From Roseivirga sp. UBA6061 (GTDB lineage Bacteria; Bacteroidota; Bacteroidia; Cytophagales; Cyclobacteriaceae), in the NCBI GenBank assembly GCA_002427745.1, contig DIYF01000082.1, positions 33,046 to 97,045 of the forward strand: a stretch of DNA of 64,000 nt, written 5' to 3'. The notes beneath the pieces were generated by a model. It saw only the letters and a list, made by a program, of their open reading frames with translations. It was not told the origin of the DNA and did not search any database. A program made the position numbers and the translations under genes. Below, piece after piece: positions 50,973-58,273 of this stretch; position 1 is the stretch's first letter; every line of letters starts with the position of its first letter.

Positions 50973-51740
50973 ATGAAAAAGATGATTTACGTACTGGCCA
51001 TGCTATTCAGTGCAGTGGCAGTTAAGGCTCAGCACAATTATGACAGTCAGGGAGTTTTGTATTCACACTCAAACAACGTGCTAACCGTAGGGACTAATAC
51101 TGTACAAGGTAATTATGGAGGCATAACGTCCAATCTTGAGCTGAGAAATACAGAGGGGGGCTTGCTGGCGATTGGAGGACTTTCAGGAGGAAGTATCAAG
51201 CCTTTATATCTTATAGCAGGTGCCTTCGGAACTGGTATGTATTTCGACAAAAGTGTAGAATTCAGCTTTTTTGGTGGTGATAACATTTTGAAGTTAAGAG
51301 GTACTGACCATGATGGAGGTTCGGTGCTGGTAGGTACCGGTAGTATACCTACTGGATATAAACTGGCTGTTGGCGGAAAGATCATAACGGAAGAGGTAAA
51401 GGTATCTATGCAAAGCAGTTGGCCTGACTTTGTGTTCTACCCTGATTATCAGCTTAGCTCTCTGTATGAAGTAGAATCATTTATTAAAAACAATGGTCAT
51501 TTAATGCATATGCCCTCGGCTGCCGAGGTGGAGGCTGATGGGTTTATGTTGGCAGAAATGGACGCTAAACTCCTGCAGCAGCTGGAAGAACTAACATTAC
51601 ACACCATTGAGCAACAAAAACTACTCGATAGGCAGAAGGAGCAACTGGCAGAGCAGAAAATAGAAATGGATGCTTTGAAGTCGGCACTAAAACGGCTGGA
51701 AGCCCTGGAAGCGAAGGTCGAACAACTGGAAAAGAAGTAG
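50973..51740 (+). CDS. Secreted protein with tail-fibre-like C-terminal module and coiled coil
   Basis: 255 residues with a signal peptide (IYVLAMLFSAVAVKAQ). The middle has short beta repeats (LLAIGGLSGGSIKPL, VLVGTGSIPTGYKLAVGG). The C-terminal module PDFVFYPDYQLSSLYEVESFI...HLMHMPSAAEV followed by KLLQQLEELTLHTIEQQ and a Lys/Glu coiled coil is homologous to the end of the 37737-39026 product. It begins a second transcription unit after the RHS terminator, with the 429-residue protein 48 bp downstream. Its role is unknown; a shared scaffold or partner role with the RHS locus is inferred from position. Confidence 0.75.
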   Translation: MKKMIYVLAMLFSAVAVKAQHNYDSQGVLYSHSNNVLTVGTNTVQGNYGGITSNLELRNTEGGLLAIGGLSGGSIKPLYLIAGAFGTGMYFDKSVEFSFFGGDNILKLRGTDHDGGSVLVGTGSIPTGYKLAVGGKIITEEVKVSMQSSWPDFVFYPDYQLSSLYEVESFIKNNGHLMHMPSAAEVEADGFMLAEMDAKLLQQLEELTLHTIEQQKLLDRQKEQLAEQKIEMDALKSALKRLEALEAKVEQLEKK

Positions 51741-51788
51741 CCCACGCTTCTTCAGGCGAGCGAATTTTTTGAATCAAACTCCATAACG

Positions 51789-53078
51789 ATGAAAAAGCTC
51801 TGGGTGATTTTAGCATTACTGGTGTCGGTTTCCGTGCTGGCTCAGGAGTCAGAAAAAAGTAATACACTTGAAGCCTCCACAGAGGCTGTAAGCAAGGCCA
51901 ACCGGAAGGTGCAAAAACGTCTGAGTAAGCTGGAAGAGAGACTAACCAGAGCTCTTGGCAAAACACACCCACAACTATCTGAGGTAGGTGTTGATTCGCT
52001 TATACAGGCCAGCCTGACCGCCAGCGCATTGATGAGGGAAAAAGAGTCGAAGGACTCCGTTTCAGCTTATTTCTCCGATCTGATGAAAACGGTTTTGGTG
52101 GATTTAGAGGCTACACCTATGAATCTGCCGCTGGCCGGAGAGTTAAGAGAGAGTATCAAACAGCTTCAAAAGCTCAGGGAAATGCAGGTAGTTCTGGGGA
52201 AATCTGGTGATATCGGACGAGTATTGGGTACCGGAGAACTGAAAAAGCTGGATAAGGAAGCATCTGTACTCAGTGCAGCTTTGGCCGGGTATAAGCAACT
52301 CTTTGAGGGCTGGGAAGAAAAATTGCTATCTGAGGTAAGCAGCCTGGAGGCGGTTCGGCTGGCCAAGGAGCAGATTGACAAAATGAAGACCTATCAGCCT
52401 TTGCCGGAGGGGTATCGCAGTAAAATGGATGGGCTGCAGACCAACGGCTTTGTGAAGAAAAAACTCGAAGAAAAAATAGAAGAGCTGAAAAAGTCAGGGG
52501 TAGAAAGTCTGCAAACCAGATTTGATCAGGCACAGATAAAAATGACAGAAGCCAAGCAGAAATTTCCCAATCTGGAAAGTGTGGAGGAAGCACCGAAAAA
52601 CTACAATCCTTATAAAGGCCAGGCTTTTTTCAAAAGGCTTAAACCGGGAGGAGATTTTCAGGTTAACAGGCTCAATCCCGCTTCAGTAGATGCAGCACTC
52701 AGCCTGGTGTATCCGGTCAGTCTTAAAGCGAGTGTTGGGGTGGCCGGAGCGACCAGAGTTTTTCTGCAGAAATCTGATTCACAAAAGGCGAGAGAAGAGA
52801 ATCTCAGTCTCAGAAGTTTCGCCCGTTATCGGTTTTGGAAGACTTTTTTCTTTCAGGCCAATTATGAGGTGAGCCGAATGGGTAACCTCAGCCAAACCAA
52901 TGAAAAAACGAGCTATAGATGGGTAAAGAATGCTTTGACCGGGGTCGGCAAAGAGTTCGATATGACCAGAGGTGTACGAATGAACGTTACGGCTTTCTAC
53001 GATTTCTTTTATAATCGACAGAACAGCCCCAATAACCAACCATGGGTCTTTCGAATGGGATTCAGCTTTGAGAAGTAA
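51789..53078 (+). CDS. Exported coiled-coil protein with C-terminal beta-barrel-like domain
   Basis: 429 residues, not recognised as a named family. It has a signal peptide (LWVILALLVSVSVLAQ). Residues from about 25 to 260 are highly charged and helical with heptad character (KVQKRLSKLEERLTRAL, KKLEEKIEELKKSGVES). From about residue 285 the protein becomes a series of alternating amphipathic strands (LSLVYPVSLKASVGV, FARYRFWKTFFFQANYEVS, MNVTAFYDFFYN) and ends VFRMGFSFEK, the type of aromatic-rich terminal strand found in outer-membrane barrels. A periplasmic coiled coil linked to a small or oligomeric outer-membrane barrel is a reasonable model. It is co-directional with the 255-residue gene. 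Confidence 0.65.
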   Translation: MKKLWVILALLVSVSVLAQESEKSNTLEASTEAVSKANRKVQKRLSKLEERLTRALGKTHPQLSEVGVDSLIQASLTASALMREKESKDSVSAYFSDLMKTVLVDLEATPMNLPLAGELRESIKQLQKLREMQVVLGKSGDIGRVLGTGELKKLDKEASVLSAALAGYKQLFEGWEEKLLSEVSSLEAVRLAKEQIDKMKTYQPLPEGYRSKMDGLQTNGFVKKKLEEKIEELKKSGVESLQTRFDQAQIKMTEAKQKFPNLESVEEAPKNYNPYKGQAFFKRLKPGGDFQVNRLNPASVDAALSLVYPVSLKASVGVAGATRVFLQKSDSQKAREENLSLRSFARYRFWKTFFFQANYEVSRMGNLSQTNEKTSYRWVKNALTGVGKEFDMTRGVRMNVTAFYDFFYNRQNSPNNQPWVFRMGFSFEK

Positions 53079-53095
53079 TGAAGGGTACGCCTTCT

Positions 53096-54079
53096 TTAAA
53101 TCGATAAAATCTTGGCTACTCTGAATTCTTCATCGTCAAGGCGCTTCTCTATTTTGATGGCCTCATTGATAGGCGTGTAGACAATCTGGTTATTGATAAT
53201 ACCCACCATCACCTTTGATTTTTCATCGCGTAGGCCTTCCACAGCAGCTACACCCAGTCGGCTGGCCAACACCCGGTCCATAGTGGTAGGGGATCCACCA
53301 CGTTGTAGGTGGCCCAGAACGGTTACACGAATATCAAAGTAGTCGAGCTGGGCCTTTACCTGATCAGCAATATCATAGGCATTTCCCAACTGACAGCCCT
53401 CTGCGATGATTACAATGTTAGAAGCTTTCTGATTAGCCGCACCTTTTTGAAGACGTTTGATCAGTTTTTCTATAGGGTAGTTGTGCTCGGGCACAATCAT
53501 AGCCACGGCACCACCACCGATGGCAGCATTTACGGCAATAAACCCTGCATCACGCCCCATCACTTCTATAAAGAAAAGTCGTTCATGAGATGAAGCGGTA
53601 TCACGAATCTTATCGATAGCCTCTGCTGCCGTATTACAGGCTGTATCGAAACCGATAGTAAAATCTGTTCCGGCCAGGTCGTTGTCGATCGTACCGGGAA
53701 TACCTATTACCGGCACATCAAACTCACGGCTGAAGATGTCGGCCCCGGTAAAGGACCCATCTCCACCGATCACAACCAGCGCGTCAAGCTCGTGTTTCTT
53801 AAAATTTTCATAGGCCTTTTGGCGGCCTTCAGTCGTACGGAATTCATCACTTCTTGCCGACAGCAGAAAGGTGCCCCCGCGACTAAGGATATTCGATACA
53901 GATCGTACAAAAAGCTGTTCTATATTGCCGGAAATAAGTCCGTCATAGCCTTTGTAGATACCGAAGACCTCGATATCATAATAGATACAGGCCCTCACTA
54001 CGGCACGGACGGCTGCGTTCATTCCAGGAGCATCTCCTCCGGATGTCAAAACGCCTATTCTTTTGATTTGTGAACTCAT
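53096..54079 (-). CDS. pfkA: ATP-dependent 6-phosphofructokinase
   Basis: Phosphorylates fructose 6-phosphate in glycolysis. From ATG 54079 it has 327 residues. An in-frame TTG at 54094 was rejected because a TAnnTTTG promoter box lies only 6 bp upstream of it. Motifs: GVLTSGGDAPGMNAAVRA (ATP loop), VIGGDGSFTGA with Gly after the Asp as in ATP-using enzymes, the catalytic GTIDNDLAGTD, VMGRDAG and GHLQRGGSPT. It is convergent with the coiled-coil/barrel gene, with 17 bp between stops. Confidence 0.96.
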   Translation of the reverse strand: MSSQIKRIGVLTSGGDAPGMNAAVRAVVRACIYYDIEVFGIYKGYDGLISGNIEQLFVRSVSNILSRGGTFLLSARSDEFRTTEGRQKAYENFKKHELDALVVIGGDGSFTGADIFSREFDVPVIGIPGTIDNDLAGTDFTIGFDTACNTAAEAIDKIRDTASSHERLFFIEVMGRDAGFIAVNAAIGGGAVAMIVPEHNYPIEKLIKRLQKGAANQKASNIVIIAEGCQLGNAYDIADQVKAQLDYFDIRVTVLGHLQRGGSPTTMDRVLASRLGVAAVEGLRDEKSKVMVGIINNQIVYTPINEAIKIEKRLDDEEFRVAKILSI

Positions 54080-54099
54080 TAATGGTACGGTCAAACAAT

Positions 54100-54107
54100 C
54101 AAAAATA
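54100..54107 (-). promoter_or_regulatory. Candidate -7 box for pfkA
   Basis: Minus-strand TATTTTTG matches TAnnTTTG. Transcription would begin near 54093, giving a short leader before the ATG at 54079 and excluding the TTG at 54094 as start. Confidence 0.4.
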
Positions 54108-54166
54108 AGTCTTTAAACCAGAAGTTCAGGGGGGAGGGGTTCTAATAATTTGTGCAATCGATTGAA

Positions 54167-54212
54167 CAAATCACCATGGAAAGCACAGTTTTAAGCCTGC
54201 CATGGTGATTTG
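54167..54212. terminator. 13-bp perfect inverted repeat after the NTF2-like gene
   Basis: CAAATCACCATGG (54167-54179) and CCATGGTGATTTG (54200-54212) flank a 20-nt loop. It lies just past the stop of the 54225-54590 gene and before pfkA on the same strand. It lacks a long T-run, so it may stabilise the 3' end or act as a weak terminator. Confidence 0.5.
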
Positions 54213-54224
54213 CGTCAAGGTAAT

Positions 54225-54590
54225 TTACTGGCCTGGTACATTGTAATAGAAGCGCTCGTGAACCACCTGGCCGTTCTCCCATTTCTTCACGGATACCTCT
54301 TCCATTTTCATGCGATTGCCATCCTGAAAAGTAACATCCACCCATGATTCGGTACAGGTGTGTCCGGTCTCTTCATTCGAAGTCATGGCGCCTACGCCTC
54401 CTGCATGGATTTCTTTAATTGAACTCATCCACTGCTCTTCGAAAGTACGATTGTGATCTTTGCCTTCTCTTACTTCGCCTGTGGCTTCTATCATTACCAC
54501 ATTTTCGGCATAAAATTTCTCAAAGGCCTCCATCATTTGTCCCTGGCCCATCATGCCCTGTAGTTCCTGTTCTAATGCTAATACGCTCAT
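54225..54590 (-). CDS. SnoaL/NTF2-fold small protein
   Basis: 121 residues. The pattern of an N-terminal helix, FEKFYAENVVMIEATGEVREGKD, then alternating beta strands (ESWVDVTFQDGNRM, EEVSVKKWENGQVVHERFYY) is typical of SnoaL-like proteins of the NTF2 fold. Such proteins are cone-shaped dimers that bind or transform small hydrophobic molecules; no substrate can be predicted here. It is a single gene upstream of pfkA, separated by the hairpin, and divergent from the membrane protein at 54833. Confidence 0.75.
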   Translation of the reverse strand: MSVLALEQELQGMMGQGQMMEAFEKFYAENVVMIEATGEVREGKDHNRTFEEQWMSSIKEIHAGGVGAMTSNEETGHTCTESWVDVTFQDGNRMKMEEVSVKKWENGQVVHERFYYNVPGQ

Positions 54591-54832
54591 AGTTATAAAA
54601 ATTGATGTTTGTAATCTGAATTAACGAACCACCTGTCTCCCGGGGTTTTGGTTGGGGTATTATCTTTTCAAAAAGAAATGGAAAAAGCTTAAACCGGAAT
54701 CATGCAACAGGTTTCTATTACATGATCAGACGATTTGAAAATGAGTAACTTACAGATGCCAGACAAGAGCCTATTTGGTGATTTTTAGTCAATCCATTAT
54801 TCCTAAAGAATAATCCGGGTTAAATTGTAGCT

Positions 54833-55336
54833 ATGTCGAGCTTCAGAATAAGGCCACGTTTTAATGAGACCCTTTCCGTAAGTCAGGAAGAGTTCAGAAG
54901 CAATATTGAGGAAGCTCTCAATAAAGAAGATGGTGTGATCGGTTCTGTGTCAGAGACCTACTGCGTTCTAAAAATTCCTATGGCAGAAAGACATTATTGG
55001 TCTCCACAACTTACTCTTACTCTGGAGGAGGAGGAAGACAACGAAACCCACCTGAGAGTTCGTGGGCTATATGGACCTAAGCCCAGTGTATGGGCCGCTT
55101 TCTTCATGTCATATGCAGCTATTGGTATTTTGATCCTTTTTATAGGTGTAATAGGAATGTCTCAGGCACTGTTAGATAAACCTGCACCCATATTATGGGC
55201 GGTGCCTGTTCTCGCATTGGTGGCGCTGGTTCTTTACCTGGTGGCCCAGAGCGGGCAGAAAGTAGGGGCCGAGCAGATGTTTCGGATCCATCACTTTTAC
55301 GAGACCCTGGTAAAACATCGGGTAGCTATTAAATAA
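54833..55336 (+). CDS. Membrane protein of unknown function with two transmembrane segments
   Basis: 167 residues, family not recognised. About 85 polar N-terminal residues containing SSFRIRPRFNETLSVSQ and an acidic LTLTLEEEEDNETH stretch precede two hydrophobic helices (AAIGILILFIGVIGM and WAVPVLALVALVLYLVA). A short charged tail follows. No signal peptide is visible, so both ends probably face the cytoplasm. It is a single gene. Confidence 0.65.
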   Translation: MSSFRIRPRFNETLSVSQEEFRSNIEEALNKEDGVIGSVSETYCVLKIPMAERHYWSPQLTLTLEEEEDNETHLRVRGLYGPKPSVWAAFFMSYAAIGILILFIGVIGMSQALLDKPAPILWAVPVLALVALVLYLVAQSGQKVGAEQMFRIHHFYETLVKHRVAIK

Positions 55337-55340
55337 AAAA

Positions 55341-55365
55341 GTCCGGGGTTAACTACTCCCCGGAC
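55341..55365 (-). terminator. Hairpin with minus-strand T-run
   Basis: GTCCGGGG and CCCCGGAC flank a 9-nt loop. On the plus strand no T-run follows, but on the minus strand the stem is followed by TTTTTTATTT. It could therefore end a minus-strand transcript from 55366-55700, although no such gene is visible. Confidence 0.45.
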
Positions 55366-55639
55366 ACTTAACAAATAAACTATTAACTATATGAAGAGGA
55401 TTACTGACGTAATCCGAAAATTCCTGTTTTCTACTTCTCAATAACTATACCAAAACGAGAAATAGCTGTGATTTTTTATCACTCGACTTTTACATCTCCA
55501 AGTCTACTATACAGATGCTTTTTTCGACCAAAAAGTTTCATCGCGCTGAAGTTTTTAACGTTAATTAACAGCTTTCAACAAGTTGATAATCAATGTGTAA
55601 CTTTTTGTTAACAAGAGTATCACAAATGGGCCTGTCCCT

Positions 55640-55663
55640 AAACAACTATTAATATAGTTGTTT
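55640..55663. promoter_or_regulatory. 10-bp inverted repeat upstream of the ABC permease
   Basis: AAACAACTAT and ATAGTTGTTT flank the four bases TAAT, about 48 bp before the ATG at 55711. Its position and symmetry suggest an operator for a dimeric regulator. Confidence 0.45.
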
Positions 55664-55710
55664 CTTGGTGCGTTGGCCAATTTCTCTTAGCTTTAACGAA
55701 AACATTAGTT

Positions 55711-58110
55711 ATGAGGTTGTCTTTACTCACTTTTACTTTGCGCGTTCTCTGGAAGAACCGGCTTTTTACTTTCCTTAATGTATTCGGACTTACTTTTGGT
55801 CTGGCAGCCTCTATCTGGTTAGCACTTTATCTGAAAAATGAGCTGACCTACGATCGACATCATGTGAACCATGAGAGAATCTATCGATTGAGTCACAAGT
55901 TCAGTGCTCCGGGTGTTGAATTTAACACTGCATCTTCTGCCAGTGAACTGCCACCTATGCTGCAGGAGGAGTTTCCGGAGGTGCTGAGCTACGCCCGCTT
56001 TGTGGGGGCGGAGGTCAGGGAGATTTCCTACGGAAATACCCTGTTTGCTGAGCGTGACATATTCTATGCAGACCAGGATGTGTTCAATATTTTTTCCCAT
56101 GAGTTCTTAGCGGGTAATCCGGCTACTGCTTTGACAGAAGCACGGTCTGCCGTTATCACCTCCTCCATTAACCAAAAACTCTTCGGAGATCGTTTCGGGC
56201 TCAATGAGATTGTTGAGGTGGATGGTCATGATTTTAAAATTACAGGGATCATTGAGGATGCTCCCCGAAACTCCCATTTTGAATACAAGGTGCTTTTATC
56301 GGAAGTGCAGAAAAGGCCTCAGGCTTTTATAAACGGAGAGTTTAACTCGGAAGCCCTATGGAACAGTAATGGTTACTGCTATATACTGGTGCCCGAGAAC
56401 TTTGATAAGGCTGCTTTTCTCCAAAAGTTTGAGTCCTTCAACGAAAAGTATTACATGCCCTTTGGCAAAACAGTGAATGGTGACCATCATTTCCGTATGC
56501 AGAGGCTGGCAAACATCCACTATGACAGCGAGCGTATGGATGACGACCTGCCCAAAGGAAACAAAGCGAATTTGATGGTGTTTACAGCCATTGGTCTGGC
56601 CATACTACTTCTAGCCTGCATTAATTATGTCAATCTGGCTACCGCCCGTGCCGGTTTACGTGCAAAGGAGATAGGTATCCGAAAAGTATTGGGCTCAAAC
56701 GCTTCCACTCTTAAATTGTCCATTTTGCTGGAGTCTCAGGTACAGGTTTTTGCCTCTCTGATTTTGGCTGTGGGTTTTGTATGGCTTATTATAGAAAAGA
56801 CTCCCTTTCAGTCATGGCTGGGTGCCAGTTTTGAGTTTAATCTGTTCAGTCAGCCGGATTTATTGGCCGGACTTCTGTTGCTTGTGCTCTTCACCGGATT
56901 AATCTCCGGGGCCTATCCTGCCTTCTATCTCTCCGGAATGAATACTGTCAGTGCGATTAAAGGAAGCTGGAAAGCTTCCCGTGGGGGGAATGGGCTCAGA
57001 CAGGCACTGGTTCTGTTTCAGTTTGTGATTTCCATTGGTGTGTTATCAGCGACTTTATTGATGCGCGACCAGATAAGCTTTATGCAACAGCGTGATCTGG
57101 GCTATGCGAAAGACCAGCTTATTGTACTGAATACCCTGGATAGCACTTCTCAGGCAAGGAGCAAGACGCTGCAAAACAAGCTGGAGCAAAACCCCTATAT
57201 AGAAGGGGCTACTTCATCTAACTTTGTGCCCGGAGTGGATATCGGCCAGATGGTTTTCAAAGCTGATCTCGATGGAAAAATGGAGAATCGGGAGTTTAAG
57301 TTTATTCACTGCGGGGCTGATTACCTGGAAACTCTCCGGATTCCTCTGAAGGAAGGAGAATTTTTCAAGCCTGACGAAACCAGAGGCAACGCTTACTTTG
57401 TAGTGAATGAAACGGCTGCCAGAATGATGGGCTGGGAAGAACCTGTAGGCACACGTATGAGTTTTTTCAGTCAGGAGAACCCGGGTAAGATTATAGGCGT
57501 GGTAAGAGACTTCAACTTTTATTCTCTTCATAACCCTATAGAACCCCTCGTTTTCGTGTTTAACCCAAACCCCGGAAACAGGATTATCGTACGGTTTGCA
57601 GCAAAAGCTGAAGCTGAGGTGTTAAATCATGTCAAGGCAGTCTGGGAAGAAGTTCTACCCAACTACCCCTTAGATTACAGCTTTCTCAATCAGACTTTGA
57701 GAGATCAATATGAGGCCGATCAGAATCAGAATCAGCTGATCACGGCTATGACGGTACTATGTATCATCATTTCCCTGATCGGACTTTCAGGTCTGTCTGC
57801 TTTTAATGTGAGCCAGCGTAGTAAAGAGATTGGTGTGCGCAAGGTGTTGGGAGCTATGTCGGGGCAGATTGTAACCCTCGTGTTTTCGGGAACTCTGAGG
57901 CTGGTTATTTTAGCCGCAGTTATTGCAGCACCGCTTACCTATCTGGTGATCGACAGGTGGAGCAGTAATTTTGCCTATCAGACGGGTTTTAATGTAATTA
58001 TGCTGGTGCTGGCTATTTTAGTTTCCGTTATGCTGACCTTCCTGATTGTAGGAGGTCATGTATGGAAAACTGCCCGGAGAAACCCTTCAGACACACTCAG
58101 GTACGAATAG
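55711..58110 (+). CDS. ABC transporter permease (MacB/FtsX type)
   Basis: 799 residues with the double-length Bacteroidota layout. An N-terminal membrane helix (RLFTFLNVFGLTFGLAASIWLALYL) is followed by a MacB-like periplasmic domain (DRHHVNHERIYRLSHKF onward), three FtsX helices (IGLAILLLACINYVNLATARA and later), a second helix-periplasmic domain unit and three final helices (LCIIISLIGLSGLSAFNVSQ onward). The sequence ends in RNPSDTLRYE, usual for this family. RAGLRAKEIGIRKVLGS and SKEIGVRKVLGAM are the cytoplasmic coupling motifs. No ATPase gene is adjacent, so the partner must be encoded elsewhere. Such permeases use ATP to move lipoproteins, peptides or drugs mechanically across the envelope; the substrate is not predictable. 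Confidence 0.9.
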   Translation: MRLSLLTFTLRVLWKNRLFTFLNVFGLTFGLAASIWLALYLKNELTYDRHHVNHERIYRLSHKFSAPGVEFNTASSASELPPMLQEEFPEVLSYARFVGAEVREISYGNTLFAERDIFYADQDVFNIFSHEFLAGNPATALTEARSAVITSSINQKLFGDRFGLNEIVEVDGHDFKITGIIEDAPRNSHFEYKVLLSEVQKRPQAFINGEFNSEALWNSNGYCYILVPENFDKAAFLQKFESFNEKYYMPFGKTVNGDHHFRMQRLANIHYDSERMDDDLPKGNKANLMVFTAIGLAILLLACINYVNLATARAGLRAKEIGIRKVLGSNASTLKLSILLESQVQVFASLILAVGFVWLIIEKTPFQSWLGASFEFNLFSQPDLLAGLLLLVLFTGLISGAYPAFYLSGMNTVSAIKGSWKASRGGNGLRQALVLFQFVISIGVLSATLLMRDQISFMQQRDLGYAKDQLIVLNTLDSTSQARSKTLQNKLEQNPYIEGATSSNFVPGVDIGQMVFKADLDGKMENREFKFIHCGADYLETLRIPLKEGEFFKPDETRGNAYFVVNETAARMMGWEEPVGTRMSFFSQENPGKIIGVVRDFNFYSLHNPIEPLVFVFNPNPGNRIIVRFAAKAEAEVLNHVKAVWEEVLPNYPLDYSFLNQTLRDQYEADQNQNQLITAMTVLCIIISLIGLSGLSAFNVSQRSKEIGVRKVLGAMSGQIVTLVFSGTLRLVILAAVIAAPLTYLVIDRWSSNFAYQTGFNVIMLVLAILVSVMLTFLIVGGHVWKTARRNPSDTLRYE

Positions 58111-58273
58111 TTCTCTTTCGAAGAAAGTTCGATACCGGAAGTATAAAAATAATTAGTTCCGTATTGGACAGAAAGGTAATCACCTTAACATTTTTTAATA
58201 AAAAAAACCAAAATGCCGGCTTTCAATTAGGGATAATTCAGTAGTTTAACTATTCGATTAGTTACAAACCTAT

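Larger units (their letters stand above)
55337..55710. other. Non-coding region before the ABC permease gene (374 bp)
   Basis: Holds an 8-bp GC-rich hairpin (55341-55365) with its T-run on the minus strand, a 17-codon open frame (55391-55444) whose start region overlaps a perfect 7-bp hairpin (55398-55415), and a 10-bp inverted repeat (55640-55663). A TAGCTTTA box near 55688 resembles a -7 element before the permease start at 55711. Nothing else recognisable. Confidence 0.55.
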
